Shown: positions 16,537-25,407 of the stretch, piece by piece | Numbering within the stretch: the first letter of the stretch is position 1 | How the letters are laid out: the number at the start of each line of letters is the position of its first letter | Assembly: GCA_035546355.1 (NCBI GenBank) | Contig: DATKEH010000258.1 | Span: 1 to 35,879, forward strand | Length of the DNA: 35,879 bases | Source: DATKEH01 sp035546355 | GTDB lineage: Bacteria > Acidobacteriota > Thermoanaerobaculia > Multivoradales > JAIOJS01 | Direction of reading: 5' to 3' | Position numbers and translations under genes: made by a program | The notes under the pieces: model-generated | Databases searched by the model: none | What the model saw: the letters and a program-made list of their open reading frames with translations, nothing else | Told to the model about the DNA's origin: nothing

Positions 16537-18567
16537 TCAGGGCTCGTCGCCGACGAGGTCGTCGTCGACCTCGCCGAGGTCGTCGGCGTCGTCCCAGGCG
16601 GGATCGGAGTCGGCGCGGCGCCGCGTCAGCACCGACGGCGGAGAAGCGCCGGTGGGGTCGAAGGTCACGATCGCCATCTGGTCGCTGCCGATGTCGACGG
16701 CGATGGTGGCCGCCGTCGCGCCTTCACCGATGGTGACGGAGTATCGACCGGGCGCCAGCCATTTGTGCTGCGGGCTCCGCCCCAACTCCGCCCCGTCGAC
16801 GCGTACCGCGGCCTGCGGCATCCCCAGCGCCGCCTGAACGGCGAGCAGGGAGGGTCGAGCGATGGCCGGCTCGACGGTCCGCCGCTCCCCGGCTTGCAGC
16901 TCGATCGGCACCGCTGCGCGCTGCTCGAAGGCGCGGCCGGCGAGCGCGAAGACCACCTCGTGGCGGCCCGCGGGGAGCTCGAGGGTCGCCGTCGCCTCGA
17001 GCGGCAGCGGCGGAGCGCCGTCCACCGCGGCGGTGATTCGCGGGCTCCAGCCGGGCGCCAGCTCCAGCACCGCGAGCTCGGGCGTGCGCAGGGCGGCGTC
17101 GCCGTCGCTCGGGGCCGGCGCCCCCCCGGCGGCCGCGGCGGCTGCGGGCGCGGGCGGCACCGGGGCGGACACCCCCTCCTCCATCGCGGTCGCCGGCAGG
17201 ACGGCGGGTACCGGTGGCGCGACGGCGCCGGCGCCCGGCGCCCGCGGCTCCGTCGCGGTACCCTCCGCCGGGCTGGCGGGCGGTGCCGGCCTGGGCTGGG
17301 CGGCGGCACCCCGGAGGCCCGCCGCCGCCTCCTCCCTGGCGGCGCCGCCTCGGGTAGCGGCCTGGGCCTCCTCGCCGCCCGAGCGCCGCTGCCACCAGGC
17401 GGCGACGAGACCCCCCGCGACGAGCAGCACCAGGAGCGCGAGGATGGCCAGCGGCCGTCTCTCGTTCCACCATGGCGCCTTCGGCGCCGCCGCGACCCGG
17501 GTGCGTCCCGAGCGCGGCTGCGGCCGGCTCGCCGCCACCAGCTCGACCGCATCGAACAGGGGCTCTTCGGTCGGCGCGCGAGGGGGGGTCCTGCTGGCAG
17601 GGGCCGGCGCCGCGGCAGCTGAGGGTGGCGGCGGCGGCGGCGCCAGGTTCGCCGAGGTGCCGCCCGGGAGCTCCTCCGTCACGTCGGTCGCCGAGACGCT
17701 CTCCCGGCTCGCCTGCTGAGGGACGGCGATGGAGGCGGCCGGCGCTTCGCTGTCGCGCGTGGCTCCCGAGGTCGCCACGCGCTCCAGGGCATGAGCCAGC
17801 TGGTGGCAGTCCGGGAAGCGCCGCTCGCGGGTCTTCTCCAGACAACGATCGACGATCGCCGCCAGCTCCGGTGGGCACCGGGGCCAGGGGTCGGTGATCG
17901 GGCGGTGGCGCTCGTGGGCGATCTGGCGCATCACGTCCCAGATCTCCGTACCGGGCACCGCGGGCGCGAAGGCGAGCAGCTCGTACATGACCAGCCCGAA
18001 GCTGAAGATGTCGCTGCGCCGATCCATCGCGCCGCCGGTGACCTGCTCGGGCGAGAAGTAGGAGACGGTGCCGACGGTCATGCCGGTGCGGGTCAACTGC
18101 GTCTGCTCCTGCAGCAGCTTGGCGATCCCGAAGTCCATGATCTTGGCGTCGCCGTCGGCGAGGATGCGGATGTTCCCCGGTTTGACGTCGCGGTGCAGCA
18201 CCCCTTGGTCGTGCGCCGCGGCCAGCCCGCTCGCCACCTGCCCCAGCCAGCGCAGCTTGTCCGCCAGCGGGATCGGCTGCCGCCGCTGGAGCTTGGCGGT
18301 CAGGTCCTCCCCCGACAGGTACTCCTGGACCAGGAACAGCAGCTCTTCGTGTACCCCGAACTCGTAGATCGTGGTGATGTGGGGGTGGTGCAGGTTGCCG
18401 GCGACCCTGGCCTCCCGCGCGAAGCGCCGGCGCAGGCCTTCGTCTTCGGTCGCCAGGGTCTTCAGCGCGACGTCGCGCTCGATCAGTGGGTCGTAGGCGC
18501 GGTAGACGACCCCGAAACCGCCCGCGCCGATGCGCTCGCGGATCTCGTACTTGCCTATGGTCTGCAT
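16537..18567 (-). CDS. transmembrane Hanks-type Ser/Thr protein kinase (PknB-like)
   Basis: 676 aa. The kinase domain (about residues 7-275) has GAGGFGVVY (14-22), the ATP lysine in VALK (K36), HRDVKPGN, DFGIAK, and a TVGTVSYFSPEQ activation segment. A Pro/Ala-rich linker follows (about 285-390), then one membrane helix (about 395-418, LAILALLVLLVAGGLVAAWW). The extracytoplasmic part is low-complexity Ala/Pro/Gly, then a small beta domain (about 540-640) with PEGA-like features: LPAGRHEVVF and LAPGRYSVTI. The tail is very acidic (DDADDLGEVDDD). All catalytic motifs are intact. The start is the ATG at 18565-18567, six residues before the kinase fold; a longer reading lacks a plausible protein. 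Divergent from the aminopeptidase gene. Substrates and ligand unknown. Confidence 0.93.
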   Translation of the reverse strand: MQTIGKYEIRERIGAGGFGVVYRAYDPLIERDVALKTLATEDEGLRRRFAREARVAGNLHHPHITTIYEFGVHEELLFLVQEYLSGEDLTAKLQRRQPIPLADKLRWLGQVASGLAAAHDQGVLHRDVKPGNIRILADGDAKIMDFGIAKLLQEQTQLTRTGMTVGTVSYFSPEQVTGGAMDRRSDIFSFGLVMYELLAFAPAVPGTEIWDVMRQIAHERHRPITDPWPRCPPELAAIVDRCLEKTRERRFPDCHQLAHALERVATSGATRDSEAPAASIAVPQQASRESVSATDVTEELPGGTSANLAPPPPPPSAAAAPAPASRTPPRAPTEEPLFDAVELVAASRPQPRSGRTRVAAAPKAPWWNERRPLAILALLVLLVAGGLVAAWWQRRSGGEEAQAATRGGAAREEAAAGLRGAAAQPRPAPPASPAEGTATEPRAPGAGAVAPPVPAVLPATAMEEGVSAPVPPAPAAAAAAGGAPAPSDGDAALRTPELAVLELAPGWSPRITAAVDGAPPLPLEATATLELPAGRHEVVFALAGRAFEQRAAVPIELQAGERRTVEPAIARPSLLAVQAALGMPQAAVRVDGAELGRSPQHKWLAPGRYSVTIGEGATAATIAVDIGSDQMAIVTFDPTGASPPSVLTRRRADSDPAWDDADDLGEVDDDLVGDEP

Positions 18568-18686
18568 CGCCGGTGTGGCGGGCAATCTATCACTCGGATT
18601 CACCCCCCGGCGGCCCGCACTTGCTCCCGCCACGCCGCTGCACGTACGATCTCGCGCGCCGCTCGCGAGGCCCGACCGGAGACAGA

Positions 18687-21335
18687 GTGCACGCCCGCAA
18701 CCCGAAGCTCCTGCTCCTCGCCGGAGCGCTGCTCGTCGCTGCCTCGCCGCCGGCAAGAGCCGAGGGGCCGCGCCTGGGGGATGCGGTGTCACCGGTCTCC
18801 CAGGAGCTGGCGTTCACCCTCGACCCGGCGCGCGAGGAGTACGACGGCCTCACCCGGGTGGCGCTGCGGGTGCGGCGGCCGGTCACCTCCTTCCGCTTCC
18901 ACGCCGAGGGGCTGGAGGTGCTCGAGCTCGGTCTGTCGCCTGCCGGCGGCGGGCCGGTGGCGGTACGGCACCAGCCGGTCCACGGCGACCAGCACCAGGT
19001 GACCGCGAGCGAGCCTCTCGCCGCCGGCGACTACACCCTGGAGGTGGCCTTCCGGCAGCGCTTCAACACCCAGGCGGTGAGCCTCTACCGCGTCGAGCAC
19101 GAGGGTCGCGCCTACGTGTTCTCCCAGATGGAGGTCGCCTACGCCCGCCAGGCCTTCCCCTGCTGGGACGAGCCGCAGCACAAGATCCCGTTCGCGATGG
19201 AGGTGCGCGTGCCGGCGGGGCAGACTGCCGTGACCAACGCCCCGCTGCGTTCCGAGCGCGAGGCGGGCGGCTGGCGCACGATCACCTTCGCGCCGACGCC
19301 GCCGCTGCCGACCTATCTCGTGGCCCTCGCCGCCGGGCCGTTCGAGCGCGTGCCGGTACCGGGTATGGCGGTACCGACGCACGTGGTCACGGTGGCGGGC
19401 GAGGGAGGGCTGGCCGGCCTGGCGGCGGAGATGACACCGCCGATCCTGGCGGTGCTGGAGGAATGGTTCGCCAGCCCCTACCCGTTCGCCAAGCTCGACC
19501 TGATCGCCGTCCCCGACTTCTGGTGGGGCGGCATGGAGAACCCAGGGGCGATCACCTTCCCCGACTGGCTGCTGCTCGTCGAGCCGGGGGGCGCCAGCGC
19601 CGCCCACCGCCGCGACCTCGCCCTCACCCTGGCGCACGAGCTCGCCCACATGTGGTTCGGTGACCTGGTGACCCCGCGCTGGTGGGACGACCTGTGGCTC
19701 ACCGAGGCCTTCGCCTCCTGGATGGAGGTGCGCGCCACCGCCCAGGCTTATCCGCAGCTCGAGGCGGAGCTGTACGCCCTGCGCGACCGCCAGTGGACGA
19801 TGGCCGAAGACGCCCGGCCGTCGGTTCCGGCCGTCCGTCGCCAGATGGAAACGGCGGTGGAGGTCCTCGACGGACTGGATCTCGCCTACGCCAAGGGCCG
19901 GGCGGTGCTGGGCACGATCGAGCGCTGGCTCGGGCCGGAGGTGTTCCGCCGCGGGGTGCTCGCCTACCTCGAGGAGCACGCCTGGGGCTCGGCGAGCGGC
20001 GAGGATTTCTGGCGTGCCCTGTCGCGCGTCGCCGGGCGGGAGGTGGCGCCGGTGGCGGCGAGCCTGCTCGATCAGCCGGGAGTTCCGTTGCTGCACTTCG
20101 CGCTCGCCGAGGACGGCGTCGTGACGGTGACGCAGCGCAGGCTCGCCTCGCTGGGGGCCCCCACGCCGGTGCCGGAGCCGAGCTGGTGGTTGCCGGTCCA
20201 CCTGCGCTGGGGGACGCGCGACGGCCGGCAGGGGGAGACGGCGATGCTGCTGACCGCCCCGCGCCAGCAGGTGCCGCTGGGGGAGGGGGTGGAGTGGGTG
20301 GTGCCGGACGCAGGCGCCACCGGCTACTACCGATGGACGCTGGCCGGGCGCGGGCTCGCGACGCTCGCGGCGCGGGCCGGCGAGCGGCTGGAGGTCGGCG
20401 AGCGGATAGCGTTGGTCGGCAACGCCACGGCGCTGTTGCGGGCCGGCACCCTCTCGGGGGGCGAGCTGCTGGCCCTGCTCGAGGTTTTCGGCGACGACCC
20501 CGAGCCGGCGGTGGTGGCGGCGACCCTCGATGCGCTGGGGACGGTCCGCCGGCTGCTGATCGCCGATGCCTCCGCCGGGGACCTCGCGCCCTGGCTCCGG
20601 CGCGTGCTGGCTCCCGCTCTGCAGCGGGTCGGCGCCTCGCCCCGGCCCGGCGAGGCCGACGGGGTGGCCGTTCTGCGGCCCCAGCTCCTGCGCTGGCTCG
20701 GCGACGCCGGCGCCGACCCCGACGTCCGCCGCCAGGCGCGCCGGCTCGCCGAGGAGTATCTCGGCTCGCCGGCGGCGATCGACGCGTCGCTGGCCGCGGT
20801 GGCCCTCGACCTCGCCGCCCTCGACGGCGACGAGCGGCTCTTCCGTCGCTACCTCCGGGCCTTCGAGAGCGCAGGCTCGCCGGCCGAGCGGTCGCGACTG
20901 CTGAGCGCCCTGGGGTGCTTCCAGCGGCCGGAGCTGCGGGAGAGCGCCCTGCGCTTCGCTCTCTCGCCGCGAGTGCAGGCCAGCGAGACCTTCGACGTGA
21001 TCTCCTGTCTGTACCGCACCGAGGCAGGAGCGCGGGAGGGCTTCTCCTGGATCGCCGGCAACTACGAGGCGCTGGCCGGGCGGCTGCCGGGCGAGGTGCT
21101 GGCGCTCCTTCCCGAGTGGGCGCCGGTGTGCTCGCCGGAAGACCTGGAGGCGGCGCAGGGCTTCTTCGCCGGCCCCGCAGGTGGACAGGGCGAGCTCGCG
21201 GACCCGGTGGCGCGGCTGGGCGAGAGGGGCGCGGAGTGTATGGCCTTGCGCCGGCAGGAGGGGGAGAACGTGGCGGCGTACCTGCGGCGGCACAGCGGAC
21301 CGGAGGCCTCGCCGGCAGCGGCGCCGCCCGACTGA
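18687..21335 (+). CDS. secreted M1 family zinc aminopeptidase
   Basis: 882 aa. A signal peptide (HARNPKLLLLAGALLVAASP region, about 1-26) is followed by the M1 N-terminal beta domain with RQAFPCWDEP, the exopeptidase motif as GGMEN (281-285) and the zinc site HELAH (317-321) with the third ligand E340, 18 residues later, in LTEAF. The C-terminal helical domain (about 520-870) is ERAP1/aminopeptidase-N like. All catalytic residues are present, so it should remove N-terminal residues from peptides outside the cytoplasm. GGMEN instead of GAMEN occurs in some M1 enzymes. The GTG start at 18687 is supported by GGAGA eight bases upstream and by the signal peptide. It sits divergent from the kinase gene, with the MscS gene 62 nt downstream. 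Confidence 0.95.
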   Translation: MHARNPKLLLLAGALLVAASPPARAEGPRLGDAVSPVSQELAFTLDPAREEYDGLTRVALRVRRPVTSFRFHAEGLEVLELGLSPAGGGPVAVRHQPVHGDQHQVTASEPLAAGDYTLEVAFRQRFNTQAVSLYRVEHEGRAYVFSQMEVAYARQAFPCWDEPQHKIPFAMEVRVPAGQTAVTNAPLRSEREAGGWRTITFAPTPPLPTYLVALAAGPFERVPVPGMAVPTHVVTVAGEGGLAGLAAEMTPPILAVLEEWFASPYPFAKLDLIAVPDFWWGGMENPGAITFPDWLLLVEPGGASAAHRRDLALTLAHELAHMWFGDLVTPRWWDDLWLTEAFASWMEVRATAQAYPQLEAELYALRDRQWTMAEDARPSVPAVRRQMETAVEVLDGLDLAYAKGRAVLGTIERWLGPEVFRRGVLAYLEEHAWGSASGEDFWRALSRVAGREVAPVAASLLDQPGVPLLHFALAEDGVVTVTQRRLASLGAPTPVPEPSWWLPVHLRWGTRDGRQGETAMLLTAPRQQVPLGEGVEWVVPDAGATGYYRWTLAGRGLATLAARAGERLEVGERIALVGNATALLRAGTLSGGELLALLEVFGDDPEPAVVAATLDALGTVRRLLIADASAGDLAPWLRRVLAPALQRVGASPRPGEADGVAVLRPQLLRWLGDAGADPDVRRQARRLAEEYLGSPAAIDASLAAVALDLAALDGDERLFRRYLRAFESAGSPAERSRLLSALGCFQRPELRESALRFALSPRVQASETFDVISCLYRTEAGAREGFSWIAGNYEALAGRLPGEVLALLPEWAPVCSPEDLEAAQGFFAGPAGGQGELADPVARLGERGAECMALRRQEGENVAAYLRRHSGPEASPAAAPPD

Positions 21336-21397
21336 TCCCCGCGCCGAGGCCAGCCTACCCGCGGCACCCGCACGAGTGTGGAATCATGGGCCCGGTC

Positions 21398-22522
21398 ATG
21401 GCAGAGACCTGGTCGCTGATCCCCGAGCCCCTGCGATCGACGTTCGCGGTGGAGGTGCTGGGGAGCACGCTCTGGGAGTGGTCGCTGGCGGCGGTCACGT
21501 TCCTGGTCGCTCTGGTCTTCCTCCAGGTGCTGCAGCGGACGCTGGTGCGGCGCCTGGAGAGGTTCGCGGCGGCCACCGAGACCCAGGTCGACGACCTACT
21601 GGTCGAGCTGCTGCAGCGCACCGGCACCTGGTTCCTGGTGCTCGGCGCGCTCTACCTGGCGTCGCTGCCGCTCGACCTCGAGCCGGGCCTGCGGGTCGGC
21701 CTCAAGCGCCTCTTCGCGCTGGTGCTCTTCGTCCAGATCGGCATCTGGGCCAGCCACCTCCTGACCTTCCTGCTCGAGCGCTACTTGCGCCGGCGGGGCG
21801 GCGAGCAAGCGCCACGGCTGGCGGTGCTGTCGCTGTTCGCGTTCTTCGGCCAGGTGCTGGTGTGGTCGGTGGTCTTCCTGCTGGCGCTCGACAACTTCGG
21901 CTTCGACGTCACCACGCTCATCGCCGGTCTCGGCATCGGCGGCATCGCCATCGGGTTGGCGCTGCAGAACGTGCTGCAGGACACCTTCGCCTCGCTGTCG
22001 ATCATCCTCGACAAGCCCTTCGAAGAGGGGGATTTCCTGGTCGTCGGCGACTTCGCCGGCACGGTCGAGCGCATCGGCATCAAGACCACCCGGGTACGCA
22101 GCCTGTCGGGCGAGCAGCTGGTGTTCGGCAACAACGACCTGCTGGGCAGCCGGATCCGTAACTTCAAGCGCCTGCTCGAGCGCCGCATCCTCTTCACCTT
22201 CGGCGTGGTGTACCAGACGCCGCCCGAGGTGCTGGAGTGGATCGCCCGCACGGTGCGCGAGATCGTCGAGGCGCAGGAGCAGGCGCGCTTCGACCGTGCT
22301 CACTTCAAGGCCTTCGGCGACTCCGCCCTGATCTTCGAGGTGGTGTACCACGTGCTCGTGCCCGAGTACAACGTCTACATGGACGTGCAGCAGCAGATCA
22401 ACCTGCAGCTGATGCGGGCGCTGGCGGCGGAGGGTGTCGTCTTCGCCTATCCGACCCACACCGTCTACCTGCGGCGGGAGGAGGCCGCCGCCCCGGCGTC
22501 ACCGGGCGGGGTGGTCTCGTGA
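21398..22522 (+). CDS. MscS family mechanosensitive ion channel
   Basis: 374 aa from the ATG at 21398 (an in-frame ATG at 21386 would add four residues; neither has a clear Shine-Dalgarno). Five hydrophobic segments lie in the N-terminal half; the last is the Gly/Ala-rich pore helix (TTLIAGLGIGGIAIGLALQN), followed by the MscS beta-domain signature LDKPFEEGDF and GTVERIGIKTTRVRS. The C-terminal alpha/beta vestibule domain is present. It acts as an inner-membrane tension-gated channel releasing solutes on osmotic down-shock (family knowledge). A -10-like TGGAAT (21379-21384) precedes the second ATG. Endonuclease IV starts 8 nt after its stop, so the two are probably cotranscribed. Confidence 0.93.
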   Translation: MAETWSLIPEPLRSTFAVEVLGSTLWEWSLAAVTFLVALVFLQVLQRTLVRRLERFAAATETQVDDLLVELLQRTGTWFLVLGALYLASLPLDLEPGLRVGLKRLFALVLFVQIGIWASHLLTFLLERYLRRRGGEQAPRLAVLSLFAFFGQVLVWSVVFLLALDNFGFDVTTLIAGLGIGGIAIGLALQNVLQDTFASLSIILDKPFEEGDFLVVGDFAGTVERIGIKTTRVRSLSGEQLVFGNNDLLGSRIRNFKRLLERRILFTFGVVYQTPPEVLEWIARTVREIVEAQEQARFDRAHFKAFGDSALIFEVVYHVLVPEYNVYMDVQQQINLQLMRALAAEGVVFAYPTHTVYLRREEAAAPASPGGVVS

Positions 22523-22529
22523 GCCGCCG

Positions 22530-23420
22530 ATGAGCCACCTGTTCGGGTCCCACACCCTCGACCACGGCGGCATCGGCATGGCGGTGCGGCGCGCCGCCAG
22601 CGCCGGGATGGAGACGCTGCAGCTGTTCACCGCCATCCCCAGGTTCTACGGCGACCGCACGGGCGTGCGCCCCGAGCGCGTGGAGCGCTTCCGCCGCGCC
22701 CTGCAGGAGACCGGCATCCGCGGCGAGCGGGTGATGGCCCACGCCGCCTACGTGCTGAACACCGCCTCGCCAGATCCCGGCGTCGCCGGCAGGGCCGCAG
22801 CCGGCCTCGCCAAGGAGCTCGAGCGGTCGGCGGCGCTGGGCCTCGGGAGGGTCTGCTTCCACCCCGGCTCGGCTGGCCGCGGCGACCGCGGCGCGGCGAT
22901 CGAGCGGGTGGCCGGCGCCATCGCCGGCGCCCTGGCGGCGGTCGATGCGCCCACCCGCCTGCTGGTCGAGAACACCGCCGGTGCCGGCAACACCCTCGGC
23001 CGCACCGCCGCCGAGGTCGGCGCCATGCTCGCCGCGGTGCCGGCGTCGCTGCGCCCACGCACCGGCTACGGGCTCGACACCTGTCACCTCTTCGCATCGG
23101 GCTACGACCTCACCGCCGGCCCCGAGGCGCTGCGGCGCGTGCTCGACGAGTTCGAGGAGGCGGCCGGCGAGCCGCCGGCGTTCTTCCACCTCAACGACAG
23201 CGAGGGAGGGCTGGGATCGAACCGCGACCGCCACCTGTTGCTGGGCGAGGGGGCGATCGGCGTCGAGCCCTTCCGCTGGCTGCTCGCCGACCGGCGCTCG
23301 CGCGGTGTGCCGCTGGTGCTCGAGACGCCGCAGCAGAACGTCGACATAGCTGCCGACGATCCGTCGGCCGACCCCTACGACCTGCGGATGACAGCGCTGT
23401 TGCGGTCGCTGGCAGGTTGA
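22530..23420 (+). CDS. nfo: endonuclease IV (AP endonuclease, deoxyribonuclease IV)
   Basis: 296 aa, a full-length AP endonuclease 2 family TIM barrel with three-metal-site motifs in order: GSHTLDHGGI, LQLFTAIPRFY, HAAYVLNTASP, CFHPGS, LLVENTAGAGNTLG, GLDTCHLFASGYDL, FFHLNDSEGGLGSNRDRH followed by LLLGEGAIG, and VLETP. The His, Asp and Glu metal ligands expected from the family appear present. It cleaves the phosphodiester bond 5' to abasic sites in base excision repair. The ATG at 22530 starts directly at the fold and follows the mscS stop by 8 nt. It converges on the glycosyltransferase gene across a 53-nt gap that holds only a short palindrome without a T-run. Confidence 0.95.
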   Translation: MSHLFGSHTLDHGGIGMAVRRAASAGMETLQLFTAIPRFYGDRTGVRPERVERFRRALQETGIRGERVMAHAAYVLNTASPDPGVAGRAAAGLAKELERSAALGLGRVCFHPGSAGRGDRGAAIERVAGAIAGALAAVDAPTRLLVENTAGAGNTLGRTAAEVGAMLAAVPASLRPRTGYGLDTCHLFASGYDLTAGPEALRRVLDEFEEAAGEPPAFFHLNDSEGGLGSNRDRHLLLGEGAIGVEPFRWLLADRRSRGVPLVLETPQQNVDIAADDPSADPYDLRMTALLRSLAG

Positions 23421-23473
23421 CGGTCGCGGAGCTCCGCTGGCGACGATCCGGCCACGGCCGCTGGGTGGCGCTC

Positions 23474-25018
23474 TCAGTCGCGGCGCACCCGGGCCGCCAG
23501 CTCCGCGGGCCGGCCGTGAGCCGCCAGGATCTCCGCCGGCAGCTCCGGGGGCGGCGGCAGCCGCGCCCAGCGGCGGCGGCGGTAGATCACCAGCTCGCCG
23601 CTGGGGTCGGCGAATCGCTGCACCGGGAGGTACGCCTCCTGGAACCACTCCTGGCGCCTGAGGGTGACCATCCGCGGCCGCCGTTGGTGGACCACCACGA
23701 AGCGGGTCGGGCGGTCGAGGAAGGCCCAGCGGACGTCGCCGAACGCGACGTAGGGGACGATTCGCGGCGTCACCAGGCCGCGCAGGTCTTCGACCTGGCG
23801 GTCGGACCAGTAGCCGAGGATGCCGATCTCGGTGGTGGCGAGGTCGGCGTTCGGTCCCGTCGTGCGCGCCAGCCACTGTGCCGCCCGCCGGTAGGAGTCC
23901 AGATACGTCTCCTGCCGCGGGGCGAAGAGGAAGCGGGCGTGGTGGGCCAGCCAGGGCAGCAGCAGGAGGATCGCCAGCGCCGCCGCGGCGGCGAAGGCCG
24001 CCGGGCGTGTCGCCGCCGGCGCGTGCGCCGCCAGCCAGCGGGCCACGGTGCCGAGAGCGAAGGGGAGGGCGAAGCTCACCGCGGCGACGGCAGGGATCTG
24101 GTACCAGAGGGAGTAGGAGGCGCCGAGCAGCGGTTGGACGAGCGCCAGCACGGCCGCCAGCAGGACGACGAGACGTGCCGCCGCGCCGCCGTGCCGCAGG
24201 AGCGGCACCGCCCCGGCCAGGCCGCCGGCGAACAGCGCCGGGGCCAGGCCTCCGAGATGGCCGTGGAGGAATCGCCAGTCGACGGCGTGGTAGAGCCTCC
24301 AGCGCTCGAGGGCGGAGAGGCCGGCGGGGGCGGCGGCCTGCTTGGCGACCCACGTGTGGGGCAGCGGGCTGCCGTAGTAGGCGGTGGCTAGCGCCACTCC
24401 GAGGAGCACCCCGGCTGCGGCCGCGCCTGCCAGCAGCCAGGGGACGCGGCGGTTGCGCCGCAGCTCGAGCAGGGCGAGCAGGGCGACACCGAGCCCGGCT
24501 TCGGGACGACACCAGACGGCGAACCCGGCCAGCGAGCCGGCCAGCGCCGGCCGCTGGGGCGCCCAATGGCCGGCTGCGGCCAGCAGTGCCAGCGCCAACG
24601 GCCATCCGAACCCCTGGCTGACCCACAGCGTCGACGAGGTCACCAGGAGAGTGCCGCCGGCGAGCGCTTCGGGCCATCGCGACGGCGTGCTCCGGCACAC
24701 CGACGCCAGCAGCAGGGTCGCGAGCGCCGCGAGCGACGCGCCATAGAGCAGGGGCCCGAGCCAGTGCAGCGGCGCGCCGGTCAGGCGCCGGGCGGCCGCC
24801 AGCGCCAGCACCCACCCCGGCTCGGTGGCGCCGAAGACGCGCTCCCCCGGATTGAACACCAGCCCGTCGCCGCGCGCCAGGTTGTGGGCATAGCGGTAGG
24901 TGATGTAGGCGTCGTCGGACGCGCCGCCGGCGGTGCGCCAGGCGCAGACGCCGGCGAGGCCGAGCCAGGTCGCCGCGGCGAGGGCGACCAGCCGGCGGCG
25001 ACCGCGGTCTCGAGACAT
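23474..25018 (-). CDS. GT-C type polytopic membrane glycosyltransferase (putative)
   Basis: 514 aa, ten or more hydrophobic segments, and a soluble C-terminal part (about residues 385-514). In the first loop after the first helix is SDDAYITYRYAHNLA (34-48), then GLVFNPGERVFG. This is the acidic loop of GT-C polyprenyl-phosphate-sugar dependent transferases, with DD at 35-36; the DDA.ITYRYA.NL.GHGLVFNPGE pattern is seen in AftB-like and related bacterial proteins. It probably transfers a sugar to an envelope glycan or protein on the outer face of the membrane; donor and acceptor are unknown. The C-terminal region is Arg-rich. The ATG at 25016-25018 is the only sensible start. A 24-bp dyad lies 35 nt upstream and may control it. 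Confidence 0.75.
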   Translation of the reverse strand: MSRDRGRRRLVALAAATWLGLAGVCAWRTAGGASDDAYITYRYAHNLARGDGLVFNPGERVFGATEPGWVLALAAARRLTGAPLHWLGPLLYGASLAALATLLLASVCRSTPSRWPEALAGGTLLVTSSTLWVSQGFGWPLALALLAAAGHWAPQRPALAGSLAGFAVWCRPEAGLGVALLALLELRRNRRVPWLLAGAAAAGVLLGVALATAYYGSPLPHTWVAKQAAAPAGLSALERWRLYHAVDWRFLHGHLGGLAPALFAGGLAGAVPLLRHGGAAARLVVLLAAVLALVQPLLGASYSLWYQIPAVAAVSFALPFALGTVARWLAAHAPAATRPAAFAAAAALAILLLLPWLAHHARFLFAPRQETYLDSYRRAAQWLARTTGPNADLATTEIGILGYWSDRQVEDLRGLVTPRIVPYVAFGDVRWAFLDRPTRFVVVHQRRPRMVTLRRQEWFQEAYLPVQRFADPSGELVIYRRRRWARLPPPPELPAEILAAHGRPAELAARVRRD

Positions 25019-25052
25019 GAGCCGATGCTATCCGTCCGCCGCCGCGCGGAAG

Positions 25053-25076
25053 TTCCTACATACCACTGTGTAGGAA
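25053..25076. promoter_or_regulatory. 24-bp perfect inverted repeat, candidate operator
   Basis: TTCCTACA (25053-25060), an 8-nt spacer (25061-25068) and TGTAGGAA (25069-25076) form a perfect dyad in an AT-richer patch between the glycosyltransferase start (25018, minus) and the tRNA. The geometry (8-bp arms, 8-nt spacer) suits a dimeric repressor. On the minus strand the arm nearest the gene extends to GGAACTT, which resembles an ECF-type -35. It is not followed by a T-run, so a terminator is unlikely. Confidence 0.45.
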
Positions 25077-25231
25077 TTGCCAGGGTGCGACCCGAGCCGG
25101 AGCGAGTCCCCTTCGACTCCCCGGGCGACTCTCACACGTGGGCACTCCTGTCCCCTTGTGTCCAGGGCAGGAAGAAGCGCCTAACTAGCTTAGAGTGAAG
25201 GTCTTTAGGGCCAAACTGCTGGCGCGAAAGC

Positions 25232-25306
25232 TGGAGCCGACGGCCGGATTTGAACCGGCGACCTGCTGATTACGAATCAGCTGCTCTACCACTGAGCTAC
25301 GTCGGC
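25232..25306 (-). tRNA. tRNA-Thr (anticodon CGT)
   Basis: A complete cloverleaf reads on the minus strand: acceptor GCCGACG/CGTCGGC, D arm GCTC-AGTGGTAG-AGC, anticodon arm GCTGA-TTCGTAA-TCAGC with anticodon CGT, variable AGGTC, and T arm GCCGG-TTCGAAT-CCGGC. The 3' CCA is encoded (25232-25234 in complement). CGT reads the Thr codon ACG. A promoter lies just upstream. Confidence 0.95.
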
Positions 25307-25333
25307 GAGGGCGGGCGTTTCCGGGGCCGCAGG

Positions 25334-25362
25334 ATTGTACCCGCTCTCACCGGCCAAGTCAT
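25334..25362 (-). promoter_or_regulatory. promoter of tRNA-Thr
   Basis: On the minus strand, ATGACT (25357-25362), a 17-nt spacer and TACAAT (25334-25339). The -10 is close to consensus and the -35 matches TTGACA at four of six positions. The predicted start is about 20 nt before the tRNA 5' end. Confidence 0.6.
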
Positions 25363-25407
25363 CCGTCGGAGCCGCCGCCCTCCCGGCCGCGCGCGGGGCG
25401 CGGCGCG

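Noticed and set aside
19682..21385. In-frame upstream extension of the MscS gene through the aminopeptidase region
   Set aside because: Upstream of 21386 it is an out-of-frame, Arg/Gly/Ala-rich reading of the aminopeptidase gene and not a fused domain.
23426..23437. GCGGAGCTCCGC palindrome as a bidirectional terminator between nfo and the glycosyltransferase gene
   Set aside because: It has no realistic loop and no T-run on either side; such short palindromes are expected by chance at this GC content.
25053..25076. Dyad interpreted as a BlaI/MecI/CopY-type operator because of TACA...TGTA
   Set aside because: Those operators have a TACA/TGTA core with a spacing of about two bases; here it is eight, and no such regulator or its membrane protease is encoded nearby.
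25128..25155. GGGCACTCCTGTCCCC-like imperfect palindrome as a REP-type repeat
   Set aside because: Only one copy is seen in the window and the arms do not match perfectly; a repeat family cannot be claimed from a single copy.
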